From Actinomycetales bacterium (GTDB lineage: Bacteria > Actinomycetota > Actinomycetes > S36-B12): DNA of 64,000 bases. The stretch's first letter is position 1. Each line of letters opens with the position of its first letter. The notes beneath the pieces were generated by a model. The model saw only the letters and a program-made list of their open reading frames with translations, made no database searches and was not told the DNA's origin. The stretch lies in the NCBI GenBank assembly GCA_018970765.1, contig JAGWVT010000001.1, positions 1 through 64,000 on the forward strand. The letters run 5' to 3'. The translations under genes were made by a program, and so were the position numbers. Shown here piece by piece: positions 24,388 to 32,999 of this stretch.

Positions 24388-25485
24388 ATGAATTCTGCGA
24401 CCGCAGTCACGACGGGGGCGAATAGCGCAGCCCTGCTCGATATTCGAGCGGTGTCGAAGAGTTTTGGTTCTGTCGTGGCACTGGATGACGTGAGTATGCA
24501 GATACAACCCAACGAGTTCTTTGCGCTTTTGGGCCCGTCGGGTTGCGGGAAGACGACGTTGCTGCGGGCCATTGCCGGGTTTGAAGATCCTGATCAGGGC
24601 AGCATCACGATTTTGGGCACGGACGGCAACGCAATCACTCTGCTGGACTTGCCACCGAATCGTCGACCAGTCAACTTGATGTTCCAGTCCTACGCCCTGT
24701 TTCCGCACATGTCAGTACGAGGGAATGTCGCGTACGGCCTGCAGCGCGAGGGCCTACCCAAAGACGAGGTTGCCCGTCGAGTCGATGAGGTCCTCACGAC
24801 GGTGGCACTCACAGACAAGGCGGATGCACGCCCCAACCAACTCTCGGGTGGCCAGCGTCAGCGTGTGGCGTTGGCTCGTGCCATCGTGAAGCGTCCGCGC
24901 CTGCTGCTTCTTGACGAGCCACTCTCGGCACTGGATCGCAAAGTACGCGCCGAAATGCAGTTAGAGTTGAAGCGCTTGCAGCGCGAGTTTGGAATCACCT
25001 TTGTGGTAGTCACTCACGATCAGGACGAGGCAATGTCTCTCGCCGATCGGATTGCCGTGATGGACCAGGGACGAGTGCAGCAGGTTGCTGATCCGGTCAC
25101 CCTCTACCGAAATCCGGCGAACCTCTTCGTCGCTGATTTTGTTGGTGAAAGCACCATCCTGCGCGGCAGCGCTTTGTCGGGTGGCATCAATGTGCCTGGC
25201 GTGGGGCACCTGCCGCTCGCCGGCACGCACGCAGATGGTGACCGCATCGCACTTGTGCTGCGACCCGAGGAGTGCCGCTGCGTAGGTGAGAATGCGGGTC
25301 TGCTGGTCGGACAGGTGATGCAGGTTCAGTTTGCTGGCGGGTCGTCTCGGGTTGCATTAGGCGTTTCTGGATTGCCGCAGCCATTCCTGGTGAGCATGCC
25401 TGGGGTTTGCGAACTGGCAGTCGGTAGTACGGCTGGGATCACTTGGCGGCCAGAGACGGCATCGGTCCTCAAGGATGACCAGTGA
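24388..25485 (+). CDS. potA: ABC transporter ATP-binding protein, polyamine type (PotA-like)
   Basis: A 365-residue ATPase. It has Walker A GPSGCGKT (about 49-56), the Q-loop in MFQSYALFPHM, the signature LSGGQRQRVALARA, Walker B LLLLDEPLSALD and the switch His in VTHDQDE. A C-terminal TOBE-like regulatory domain follows (LRPEECR...). ATG 24388 is preferred because AAGG lies eight bases upstream; GTG 24373 is also in frame. It powers the potBC permease. Its stop overlaps the oxidase start (GTGA), linking transport to amine oxidation. Confidence 0.92.
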   Translation: MNSATAVTTGANSAALLDIRAVSKSFGSVVALDDVSMQIQPNEFFALLGPSGCGKTTLLRAIAGFEDPDQGSITILGTDGNAITLLDLPPNRRPVNLMFQSYALFPHMSVRGNVAYGLQREGLPKDEVARRVDEVLTTVALTDKADARPNQLSGGQRQRVALARAIVKRPRLLLLDEPLSALDRKVRAEMQLELKRLQREFGITFVVVTHDQDEAMSLADRIAVMDQGRVQQVADPVTLYRNPANLFVADFVGESTILRGSALSGGINVPGVGHLPLAGTHADGDRIALVLRPEECRCVGENAGLLVGQVMQVQFAGGSSRVALGVSGLPQPFLVSMPGVCELAVGSTAGITWRPETASVLKDDQ

Positions 25486-26903
25486 GTCGCAGTGACGTGG
25501 TTGGCGCAGTTACTGCGCGTCGTAGTGCATTGGCCGACGCCGAGCCACGCCCATTCTGGACGGATCGTGCCGGCGCACCGGCCCCTCGGCCACCACTGAC
25601 CGGCCAATTGTCTGCCGACCTCGTCATTATCGGCGGAGGATTCACCGGCCTGTGGGCAGCTATTGAGGCGCGCACAAGATTCCCGGAGTGGTCCGTGGTG
25701 CTGCTGGAAGGCCGAGGCATTGGCCAAGGTGCATCAACGCGCAATGGTGGGTTCATCTCGGCATCGCTGACACATGGACTTGCCCATGGTCAAGCGCTGT
25801 GGCCGGGTGAAATGGAAACGCTAGTTCGACTCGGCCGTGAGAATCTTGCCCAGATCCAAGCCTTCTGCAGTCGGGAGGGAATCGAGGCCGACCTGCGCAT
25901 TTGTGGCAAGACCACGGTGGCTGTGACTGAGCACCAGGTGGCGAACCTGGCCGACTCTGTTGACCTAAGTCGGCAGTTCGGCGAAGACGTCAAGTGGCTT
26001 GACGCCGACGAAGTCCGCGCTGATGTTGCATCGCCCACTTACCGAGCTGGACTGCGGGTACTGGGTTCCAGTGGACTCGTCGATCCGGCACGCCTGGCCT
26101 GGGGGCTGGCCTGCGCGGCATCAGTGCGCGGTGTGCGGCTCTTCGAGAACTCGTCCGTCAGCGGGGTCTCGCGGGAAGGTCGCTTGCTTCGTGTGCGCAC
26201 GAGCGAAGGTCAGGTGCGTACACCACGAGTACTCCTGGCGACGAACGCCTACCCGCCGCTACTTCGTCGACTGAAGGCCTGGGTGCTCCCCATTTACGAC
26301 CATGTGCTGGTTACCGAACCGTTGTCCGCCGAGCAGTGGCGGTCTATCGGCTGGAACGATCGCCAGGGTTTGACTGATGCCGGCAATCAGTTCCACTACT
26401 ACCGCCCAACCGAAGATGGTCGAATTCTGTGGGGCGGCTATGACGCCATCTACTACTTCGGCAATGACACCAGTCCTGCTCGTGAGCAGCGCCTGGCTTC
26501 ACATCAACTGCTCGCTGACCACTTCTTCACGACTTTTCCGCAACTTGAGGGACTGCGATTCACGCATCGCTGGGCGGGTCTGATCGACTCCACTTCGCGA
26601 TTCACACCAGCTTTCGGTTTGGCCAAAGGTGGTGGTCTGGCGTATGCGGTGGGCTACACCGGACTTGGTGTGGGCGCGTCGAGGTTCGGTGCTCGAGTGG
26701 CTCTTGACCTGCTCAGTGGAGAACCGACCGAGCGCACGCAGCTGCAGATGGTGCGACACCGTCCGGTGCCCTTCCCGCCAGAACCCCTGCGCTATCCGGT
26801 GGTCCAGCTGACGCGCAGTGCCCTCGCGCGGGAGGATCGCACCGGCAGACGCGGTGCCTGGCTGAGCCTGTTGGACAGGTTCAAGGTCGGGTTCAACAGC
26901 TAG
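25482..26903 (+). CDS. FAD-dependent amine oxidase of the DAO family (PuuB-like)
   Basis: A 473-residue flavoprotein with the N-terminal dinucleotide motif DLVIIGGGFTGLWAA and the DAO-family pattern GASTRNGGF shared by gamma-glutamylputrescine oxidase-like proteins. A late GYTGLGVGASRFGARVALDL closes the FAD domain. These enzymes oxidise secondary amines or (glutamyl)polyamines to aldehyde, amine and H2O2. Four-base overlap with potA strongly suggests it acts on the transported amine. No gamma-glutamylputrescine synthetase is present in the window, so the free amine may be the substrate. Confidence 0.85.
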   Translation: MSRSDVVGAVTARRSALADAEPRPFWTDRAGAPAPRPPLTGQLSADLVIIGGGFTGLWAAIEARTRFPEWSVVLLEGRGIGQGASTRNGGFISASLTHGLAHGQALWPGEMETLVRLGRENLAQIQAFCSREGIEADLRICGKTTVAVTEHQVANLADSVDLSRQFGEDVKWLDADEVRADVASPTYRAGLRVLGSSGLVDPARLAWGLACAASVRGVRLFENSSVSGVSREGRLLRVRTSEGQVRTPRVLLATNAYPPLLRRLKAWVLPIYDHVLVTEPLSAEQWRSIGWNDRQGLTDAGNQFHYYRPTEDGRILWGGYDAIYYFGNDTSPAREQRLASHQLLADHFFTTFPQLEGLRFTHRWAGLIDSTSRFTPAFGLAKGGGLAYAVGYTGLGVGASRFGARVALDLLSGEPTERTQLQMVRHRPVPFPPEPLRYPVVQLTRSALAREDRTGRRGAWLSLLDRFKVGFNS

Positions 26904-26939
26904 GTTCGCTTCGTCCGGTGTGATGACTTGGGAGGTCGC

Positions 26940-27704
26940 ATGGGTAGGAATGATCTTGGCGGACGTGTTGCGGTTGTTACCGGTGCCTCGCGTGGCATTG
27001 GGCGCGCAATTGCGCTGCGTCTGGCCGAAGCTGGGGCTGACATCGCCGCAGTTGCACGTTCCGAGGAAGCTCTTGCAGAACTTGGGACTGAGATCGAGCA
27101 AATGGGTCGACGTTGCGCAGCAATCGCTTGCGATGTGACCGCCGACGATGCGCCCGGGCAGATTCAACAGGCCGTGCTCACCCAATTGGGTCGGGTCGAC
27201 ATACTTATCAACAATGCCGGTGGAAATTCCTTCATGACTTCCCTTGAGGCAATGCGTCCCTCGGGTTGGCGTAAGACGCTACTGCTCAATCTGGACTCAT
27301 CAGTCATGCTCACCCAGGCGCTCATCCCGGGCCTGGCTGAACACGGTAACGGCGTCATCATCAATGTCGCCTCGGTCGCCGGGCTTCGAGGCGCCCCGCT
27401 GATGGCGCACTATGGAGCCGCAAAGGCCGCGCTGATTTCCTTCACTCAGTCACTCGCGATTGAAGTTGCCCACAAGGGCGTTCGTGTTAATGCACTGGTG
27501 CCTGGATGGATCGCAACTGACCTGACCGGCTTCCTGCGGACCGATGACGATGCGGAGCGCGGCGTGCTGAGTAGGGTGCCGATGGCTCGTTGGGGCGAGT
27601 CGGCAGAAATCGCTGAGGCTGCGCTGTTCCTGGCCAGTGACATGTCCTCCTTCATGACGGGGCAGGCCCTCATTGTCGATGGTGGACTTTCCGCGATGCC
27701 CTAG
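26940..27704 (+). CDS. Short-chain dehydrogenase/reductase (SDR)
   Basis: A 254-residue classical SDR with cofactor motif TGASRGIG (14-21), NNAGG, catalytic Ser/Tyr/Lys in INVASVAG and HYGAAKAAL, and the C-terminal FMTGQALIVDGG typical of FabG-like members. Substrate unknown. ATG 26940 has GGGAGG four bases upstream, stronger than the in-frame GTG 26928. It is 36 bases downstream of the amine oxidase and may be the last gene of the pot operon. Confidence 0.9.
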   Translation: MGRNDLGGRVAVVTGASRGIGRAIALRLAEAGADIAAVARSEEALAELGTEIEQMGRRCAAIACDVTADDAPGQIQQAVLTQLGRVDILINNAGGNSFMTSLEAMRPSGWRKTLLLNLDSSVMLTQALIPGLAEHGNGVIINVASVAGLRGAPLMAHYGAAKAALISFTQSLAIEVAHKGVRVNALVPGWIATDLTGFLRTDDDAERGVLSRVPMARWGESAEIAEAALFLASDMSSFMTGQALIVDGGLSAMP

Positions 27705-27757
27705 GAAGGCGACCCCCGGTGCCGTAGCATGTGCCATCGCTGACGGAAGGGCGGAGC

Positions 27758-28312
27758 ATGATGGTGCACCCCAAGCGCATGCAGGCATTGGTCGTCGTAG
27801 GTGGTGTTGTCACATCGCTCCTCCTCGGCGCCTGCTCCTCCGGTGGTGGCGAGGCCACACCCTCGGCGACGCTCTCACCTTCCGCACTTGAGCTACTGAC
27901 CGAGTCGCCGGAGCCCATTGCTGCCGGTGACCCTGATGCCGAGTCCTACTGCTTGGCCTACTTTGAAGTAGACGGCACGCGAAGCGCCATTGTGGGCGAC
28001 TTCGTGGACGAGGATTACGGTTCCATGAAAGCTGCGGAAAACGCCATGCGCAAGCAGCTTCGAGTCTTGAAGCGCGAAGGCATTGCGGCTGAGCTTCTCG
28101 GTACCCAATACGCGCGGATCGCCAAACTATCCACTCGCGCACTCAATATCTACCGCAAACTGCTGAAAAAGGAACGCAAGGGCAAGAAGACCAAGTTCAC
28201 CGTGCAGGACTTTGACACCACACTGCTTCGCATCGAGGAGCAGTGTGATGGGTTTGGCTGGCCGCTACCTGAGGAAAATCTGCAGGCACGGGCAGATGCT
28301 GGACGCGTATAA
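27758..28312 (+). CDS. Predicted small lipoprotein
   Basis: A 184-residue protein with a signal peptide and lipobox LLLGAC followed by SSGGGEATPS, so likely membrane-anchored outside the cell. The mature part is about 150 residues, mostly helical and Lys/Arg-rich in the middle (YRKLLKKERKGKKTKF), with two Cys in SYCLAYFE and EEQCDGFG that could form a disulfide. I do not recognise the family. GGAAGG lies seven bases before ATG 27758, and TAGCAT (27726-27731) could be its -10. Confidence 0.72.
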   Translation: MMVHPKRMQALVVVGGVVTSLLLGACSSGGGEATPSATLSPSALELLTESPEPIAAGDPDAESYCLAYFEVDGTRSAIVGDFVDEDYGSMKAAENAMRKQLRVLKREGIAAELLGTQYARIAKLSTRALNIYRKLLKKERKGKKTKFTVQDFDTTLLRIEEQCDGFGWPLPEENLQARADAGRV

Positions 28313-28328
28313 GCATCGGTAGTGCCAA

Positions 28329-28676
28329 TCAGTCTTTGACGGGTGCCAATCCCTGGTACTCCGCGGCTGGAAACTTGCGGCTAATGGCCTCGAGTTTGCT
28401 GAAGGTGGCGTCGGCTAGGTCGATCTCCATCACATCAGCCAGACGGACCAGATAGATGAGGATGTCAGCCATCTCCTCGCCCACTCGCTTGTGCAACTTC
28501 CCTGTGGTCGCCAGGGACTGCGCACGTTCGGCAGGGAGCCACTGAAACAACTCCGCCAGCTCCCCGACCTCTCCGGTAATCGCAAGAACAAGGGACTTGG
28601 GGTCATGGAACTTCTCCCAATCCCGCACTCGCGTGAAGGCACGCATGCGGTCTCGAATTTCCGCAAGTTCATCCAT
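28329..28676 (-). CDS. MazG-like nucleotide pyrophosphohydrolase (RS21-C6 / dCTPase type)
   Basis: A 115-residue all-alpha NTP pyrophosphatase. The divalent-metal motifs EVGELAELFQW and EEMADILIYLVRLAD (ExxE-x-ExxxD) match the RS21-C6/MazG-like family, which hydrolyses dCTP or modified dNTPs to the monophosphate and pyrophosphate as housecleaning. ATG 28676 starts the conserved region; the frame is open upstream to 28856 but would run across the zinc-ribbon gene on the other strand. Confidence 0.87.
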   Translation of the reverse strand: MDELAEIRDRMRAFTRVRDWEKFHDPKSLVLAITGEVGELAELFQWLPAERAQSLATTGKLHKRVGEEMADILIYLVRLADVMEIDLADATFSKLEAISRKFPAAEYQGLAPVKD

Positions 28677-28763
28677 GGCGCCACTCCATTGACGGACTAT
28701 GGCACATGATCCACCGCGTGGCAGCACCGCTGTCGGCGGCGCTGGTGCTGAGATGAGGCCGTG

Positions 28764-28892
28764 ATGGGTGATCCGGGACCGTGCCCTGCCTGTGAGCGGG
28801 TGGCTCTGCAGCGCCGCGGCGGTAAGGACGTCTGTCCGCGCTGCTATTACATTCAACCGTGCTGTGACGGTGGGGAGTGTTCGCCAGGCTGA
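28764..28892 (+). CDS. 42-residue Cys-rich zinc-ribbon-like protein
   Basis: A very short gene reading MGDPGPCPACERVALQRR then GGKDVCPRCYYIQPCC and a further Cys near the end. The CPxC...CPxC pairs, spaced about 16 residues, make a classic zinc ribbon, followed by a Cys-Cys and a seventh Cys. A GATGAGG ribosome site stands just before GTG 28761/ATG 28764. I recall similar small proteins annotated as hypothetical in actinobacteria, but cannot confirm. It overlaps the 3' end of the thiamine transporter ATPase on the opposite strand by 40 bases. Function unknown. Confidence 0.62.
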   Translation: MGDPGPCPACERVALQRRGGKDVCPRCYYIQPCCDGGECSPG

Positions 28893-29554
28893 TCAAGCTC
28901 ATTGAGCTGATCGAGCTCAAGGAGCACGTCACAGATGCGCAGCGCTTCATCGGGGTCATGAGTTACATGCAGTGCCGCGACACCACGTTCGCGAACGATC
29001 TGCGCCAGTTCATCTCCCAGCCGTTGACGTAGGGGCGCATCAAGGGCACTGAACGGCTCGTCAAGCAGCAACACAGCCGGATCCGCCGCGAGCGCTCGAA
29101 CGAGGGCAACGCGTTGGGCCTGCCCACCGCTGAGCGTTCGTACGGAGCGATGCGCAAGGTGCTGCAGACCGACCCAGGCAAGGAGTTCGCTCGCACGCTT
29201 GCGAGCTGCTCCCTTGCGAAGTCCCTGCCGGCGCGGACCGTAGGCGACGTTGTCGAGGACATCGAGGTGTCCAAAGAGCGCTGGTTCCTGGAACACCATG
29301 GCGATACGTCGCTGGTGAACCGGAAGGTCGGTGACATCTATGGCATCGACAAATATTCGTCCGCGTACCGGAGGAACGAGGCCGGCGATGGTGGCCAGCA
29401 GGGTGCTCTTGCCCGCACCGCTGGGTGCGGTCACCCCGAGAATCTGCCCGGACCCCACCTGCAGGTTGAGGTCTGACTGCAGAGGAATCACCGGCTGATG
29501 GCCTTTGGGTGATCGGTACCCAGTGCTCAGTTCCTGGATTTGTAGCCGGATCAC
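28853..29554 (-). CDS. thiQ: Thiamine ABC transporter ATP-binding protein (ThiQ-like)
   Basis: A 233-residue ATPase with Walker A APSGAGKS (Ala in place of the usual first Gly), Q-loop MVFQEPALF, signature LSGGQAQRVALVRAL, Walker B LLLDEPFSALD and switch His in HVTHDPDEA. It lacks the C-terminal regulatory domain of PotA. It overlaps the ThiP-like permease stop by ATGA and is the last gene of the riboswitch-controlled operon. The 3' end is antisense to the zinc-ribbon gene. Confidence 0.87.
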   Translation of the reverse strand: MIRLQIQELSTGYRSPKGHQPVIPLQSDLNLQVGSGQILGVTAPSGAGKSTLLATIAGLVPPVRGRIFVDAIDVTDLPVHQRRIAMVFQEPALFGHLDVLDNVAYGPRRQGLRKGAARKRASELLAWVGLQHLAHRSVRTLSGGQAQRVALVRALAADPAVLLLDEPFSALDAPLRQRLGDELAQIVRERGVAALHVTHDPDEALRICDVLLELDQLNELDQPGEHSPPSQHG

Positions 29555-31176
29555 CGTGCTCCCTGCCAGCGTGCAGCCATGCGATCGATCGATAGCACCA
29601 GCGCCAAAGTGACCAGACTAAGGATGACCGCAAGTGCTGCTGCAGCGCTAAAAGTCTGTTCACCGGGTCTGCTCAGCAGTCGGGCAATGGCCACGGGAAG
29701 TGTTGGGCTGCTCGGTCGACCGAGGAACGAAGCGGCACCGAATTCCCCGAGGCTGACCGCGCAGGCGAGCCCGCCTGAGGCGATCATCACGATGCGAAGT
29801 GTCGGGCCATAGGCGGTGAAGAAGGCGCGGAGCGGATGTGCACCAAGGGTTGCGGCCACAGCTCGTCCGTGATCTTCAGTGCTGCGAAGCCCGGGCGCGG
29901 CGACAGCAATAACCAACGGAACGGCGACGAGCGAATGTGCGAGTGGAATGAGAAGTCCGGAGTCGCGCAAGTCCAGGGGGGGACGCCCATAGGCCAACAG
30001 GGTGCCTAGTCCGATTGTGGCCGCGGATAGGCCAAGAGGCAGGATGCCGAGCAGAGCAACCAGTCGACCGGCTCGATTGGCGATGAGCGCAAGCGCGCTC
30101 GCGGCGCCGATGGTTGCTGCGAAGACTCCTGCCACGAGGGCGAACATGACGGAAGTAACCATCGCCTGCAGGGGTGAACCGATGCGAGTTGTTCCGCCGT
30201 CAATGCGTCCAAGGCTGAACCAGGAATCCAGACTCACATGCCCGCCGACATGTATTGATGCCGCTACCAAACTCGCAATGGGCGTTAAGACAGCCAGACA
30301 GGAGGCCACCGCTGTGGTGAGCACGAGGATTCGGCCCAACCGATGGCGCGGTAATGGCAGTAAGGCTGGGCGATCGAGTCGTTGTTGCGGGGTGCGGCGA
30401 GCAACAAGTGCTGCCGCGGCAAGAACCACACCTATGAGCGCAAGTTGAACAAAGGCAGTTGCCGCCGCTGCCGGAAAGTCCAAGAGCACTGACGTCTGCC
30501 GCAAGATCAACATCTCGAGGGTCTGCAGGCGACCGTCACCCAAGATCGTCACGATCCCAAGCGAGGTAAATGAAAAGATGAAGACAATTGCCGCTGCCGC
30601 GGCCAGTGGTGCACGAAGCAGCGGAATGGTCACCGTGCGAAATGCCGTGAGGGGATCTGCCCCGAGGGTCCGAGCGGCGGCTGCCGGCATTGGATCCTGA
30701 TGTGCCCAGGCTGAGCCAACGATGCGCACCACCACAGCGAGGTTCACGAATGCGTGGGCAGCAATGATGACGAGTAGGCCGGACGGACGCTCTATCCCGG
30801 CTATCCCCAGCCCCGATCGGAACGCGAGCGCGACGACCACAGTCGGGAGGACGAAGGGCACCGTCAGGAGTGCGAGAGCTACAGCTTGACCGGGAAAGCG
30901 GTAGCGCGCGACGACTGCGGCAATGGGCACACCGATCAGTAGGGCGACGACGGTGCTGAGAATGGCCTGCCCTGTAGCCAAGATCAGTACCTGCCAGAGT
31001 GCAGGAGAAGCCACCGACTGCCTGGCTTGGTCCATATTGACGTGAAGCAGCAGGTTGATCAGCGGCCAGACTAAGAATGCGCCGATGAACAGTGCGGGGA
31101 GCAGCCAGAGCCATCGGATGACGAGCGGAAAGGCCAGTGGTGAAGTTTGCGTCACCGCTGCATCACTGTGCCCCAC
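29551..31176 (-). CDS. thiP: Thiamine ABC transporter permease (ThiP-like, fused two-domain)
   Basis: A 541-residue permease carrying two ABC permease halves in one chain, about twelve transmembrane segments, as in ThiP and iron(III) FbpB proteins. EAA-like loops are visible in each half (AAARTLGADPLTAFRTVTIPLL and GRAVAATLGAHPLRAFFTAYGP). Linkage to a TbpA-type binding protein under a TPP riboswitch supports thiamine rather than iron. It overlaps the binding-protein gene by 25 bases. Confidence 0.88.
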   Translation of the reverse strand: MGHSDAAVTQTSPLAFPLVIRWLWLLPALFIGAFLVWPLINLLLHVNMDQARQSVASPALWQVLILATGQAILSTVVALLIGVPIAAVVARYRFPGQAVALALLTVPFVLPTVVVALAFRSGLGIAGIERPSGLLVIIAAHAFVNLAVVVRIVGSAWAHQDPMPAAAARTLGADPLTAFRTVTIPLLRAPLAAAAAIVFIFSFTSLGIVTILGDGRLQTLEMLILRQTSVLLDFPAAAATAFVQLALIGVVLAAAALVARRTPQQRLDRPALLPLPRHRLGRILVLTTAVASCLAVLTPIASLVAASIHVGGHVSLDSWFSLGRIDGGTTRIGSPLQAMVTSVMFALVAGVFAATIGAASALALIANRAGRLVALLGILPLGLSAATIGLGTLLAYGRPPLDLRDSGLLIPLAHSLVAVPLVIAVAAPGLRSTEDHGRAVAATLGAHPLRAFFTAYGPTLRIVMIASGGLACAVSLGEFGAASFLGRPSSPTLPVAIARLLSRPGEQTFSAAAALAVILSLVTLALVLSIDRMAARWQGAR

Positions 31177-32261
31177 TCGGTGAGCCAGCTACTGAGGTTC
31201 TCTGCCACCTCCTGTGCTGGGAGCTGTTCCGGATCGGGAACCTGCGCCGCGAACTTGGTGAAGACCTCGGGCAGCGGCGTTCCCTGTCGCGCCGGGAATA
31301 CGAACATGCTCAGCGGGATGTCGGCCTGCACGGCAGGACTGAGTAGCCACTCGATGACTGCTCCTGCCGCCGCTGGTTGCTCGGTGCCCCTCAGCACGCC
31401 GGCATACTCGACTTGGCGGTAGCAGCCATCGGTGAGCACGGTTGTCTGGGGTCGGGCAGGGGGAGTCCCCTCTGCGTAGACGATCTCTGCGGGTGGGCTG
31501 GTTGCGTAGGAGACCACCAGCGGTCGATCACCACCGCTCAGACTAAATGATCCGTAGTAGGCATCAGACCAGCTCCCCGCCACCGCGACGTCGTTTTCGA
31601 GTAGGCCGTTCCAGTAGCCCGGCCAGTCATTGCCGTAGCGCGCAATCGTGCTGAGTAGGAAGGCGAGTCCCGGTGAAGAGGTGGCTGGATCAGTCACCAC
31701 GAGTTGACCGCGGTAACGCGGGTCGATGAGATCGGCAAGTGATGTTGGTGGAGTCAACTGCGCATCGTTATACCACTTCGTGTCGATATTAATGCATACG
31801 TCGCCATAGTCGACCGGCGTCACGACTGCGTCCGTGCCCTCATTAAGCGCAGGTGTGATGGTCTGTGGATCCTCGACTTGGAATGGCTGGAAAACCTCGG
31901 CGTCAAGTGCGCGAGCAAGCAGGGTGTTGTCGATGCCGAACAGTAGGTCCGCGCTTGGTGCGCCAGCTGTCAGAATCGCGCCAGACACCATGGACCCTGC
32001 ATCACCCGCGGTGATGATCTGCAGGTCTATGCCGGTCTGTTTACGCAAGTCATCAAGCAAGGCCTGATTGATCGCAAAGGAGTCATGCGTAAGCATGCGC
32101 ACGGTCGTCGGCGTGCCTGGCACCCAATCCTGCTGAGTGGACTCAGATGATTCAGGTGAATCGGTGGATTCCGTGGGCCCAGTGTTAGTGCAGGCCATCA
32201 GCAACACGCTTGCGGCAGCGAAGGTGCACACGGCGAGTACTCGGGGGAACAGTCGATGCAT
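31152..32261 (-). CDS. thiB: Thiamine ABC transporter substrate-binding lipoprotein (ThiB/TbpA-like)
   Basis: A 369-residue lipoprotein with lipobox VLLMAC followed by a Ser/Thr/Glu-rich linker. The mature part matches ThiB: VRMLTHDSFAIN, DLLFGIDNTLLARAL, TPVDYGDVCINID and DGCYRQVEYAGVLRGTEQP. It binds thiamine or its phosphates outside the cell. ATG 32261 is chosen because GGAGGG lies seven bases before it; the in-frame ATG at 32282 lies inside the riboswitch and cannot be the start. The riboswitch therefore controls access to this ribosome site. Confidence 0.9.
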   Translation of the reverse strand: MHRLFPRVLAVCTFAAASVLLMACTNTGPTESTDSPESSESTQQDWVPGTPTTVRMLTHDSFAINQALLDDLRKQTGIDLQIITAGDAGSMVSGAILTAGAPSADLLFGIDNTLLARALDAEVFQPFQVEDPQTITPALNEGTDAVVTPVDYGDVCINIDTKWYNDAQLTPPTSLADLIDPRYRGQLVVTDPATSSPGLAFLLSTIARYGNDWPGYWNGLLENDVAVAGSWSDAYYGSFSLSGGDRPLVVSYATSPPAEIVYAEGTPPARPQTTVLTDGCYRQVEYAGVLRGTEQPAAAGAVIEWLLSPAVQADIPLSMFVFPARQGTPLPEVFTKFAAQVPDPEQLPAQEVAENLSSWLTEWGTVMQR

Positions 32262-32265
32262 TGGG

Positions 32266-32352
32266 CATCCCTCCGCTGGCATTACCCAGATCAGGTCAGC
32301 GGGTCGATGGCGGCGGCCACCCTCTCAGCCCGGCGATCCACCGAGCTCCCCA
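32266..32352 (-). ncRNA. TPP riboswitch (THI element) controlling thiBPQ
   Basis: Reading the minus strand: GGGGAGCTC (5' side), then CTGAGAG (32322-32328 on the plus strand), a variable stem with GGTGGCCGCC, then CCTGATCTGG (32286-32295) and GTAATGCCAGCGGAGGGA. The CUGAGA and CCUGAU...GNNAAUGCCAGCG-AGGGA blocks are the conserved pyrimidine- and pyrophosphate-binding segments. The ribosome site GGAGGG sits inside the 3' conserved strand, so ligand binding should hide it and block translation. Confidence 0.93.
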
Positions 32353-32357
32353 AGCGC

Positions 32358-32363
32358 ACCATA
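32358..32363 (-). promoter_or_regulatory. -10 box for the thiamine riboswitch transcript
   Basis: Minus strand TATGGT, followed by GCGCTTG and then GGGG of the riboswitch, which fits initiation at about 32351. It sits in the 23-base gap between the riboswitch and the stop of the upstream phosphatase gene. No clear -35 was found. Confidence 0.55.
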
Positions 32364-32375
32364 GCAAGATGCGAC

Positions 32376-32999
32376 CTAGTGCTGCTGGGTGAGATTCCAC
32401 ATGCGGATCACTGGGCAGCCGTGTTCCCAGCCGAGGGCACCGATTCCGGCCGGGTCGAGGGCCAGGTGTCGTCCAAATATCGGGGGCATGCCCAGCCAGG
32501 TGGCAGCGAGGATGCGAAGGAACTGACCGTGTGCCACAAGCAGGCAGTCCTGTCCGGCCTGCAGCGTCGGTAGGCAGCGGTTGATGACCTGGGTTGCGCG
32601 GGCGGCTACTTCGTCGAGTTGTTCGCCCGCAGTGTCGCCGCTAGGTACGTGGTGGTCCCAGATGACCCAAGACGGATCAGCGAGTTCTGTGCGAATGTCG
32701 ACGGTGCGACGGCCCTCCCAGGCACCGTAGTCCCACTCCACTGCCGCCTGCTCGATTTCATACGAGGCAAGACCAGCGAACTGTGCTGTCTGCCGGGCAC
32801 GCTGCAGTGGACTCACGAGCACCAGTGCTGGTTGCAGTGTCGCGACGAATGGGGCGAGTTGACGCGCTGCCTGCTCTCCTTCAGCGCTTAGTGGCACATC
32901 CGTTCGACCGGTGTGCAGCATGGCGGTGCTCCACTCGGTGTTGCCGTGGCGAATGACCCACAGGCGGGCCGGATGCAAAGCTGCTACGGCCACTGTCAC
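32376..32999 (-). CDS. Histidine phosphatase family protein (phosphoglycerate-mutase-like)
   Basis: A 207-residue protein with the RHG motif LWVIRHGNTEW (nucleophilic His18), acid Glu in VEWDYGAWEGR and the second catalytic His in LLVAHGQFLRIL. This is the CobC/acid phosphatase-like branch rather than a dedicated glycolytic mutase. Substrate unknown. GTG 32999 overlaps the upstream membrane-protein stop (GTGA), so it is the last gene of the three-gene minus-strand operon 34752-32376. Confidence 0.9.
   Translation of the reverse strand: MTVAVAALHPARLWVIRHGNTEWSTAMLHTGRTDVPLSAEGEQAARQLAPFVATLQPALVLVSPLQRARQTAQFAGLASYEIEQAAVEWDYGAWEGRRTVDIRTELADPSWVIWDHHVPSGDTAGEQLDEVAARATQVINRCLPTLQAGQDCLLVAHGQFLRILAATWLGMPPIFGRHLALDPAGIGALGWEHGCPVIRMWNLTQQH

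Noticed and set aside
32262-32282. Upstream ATG for thiB at 32282
   Set aside because: It is the AATGCC of the TPP riboswitch; the next in-frame ATG has a properly spaced ribosome site.
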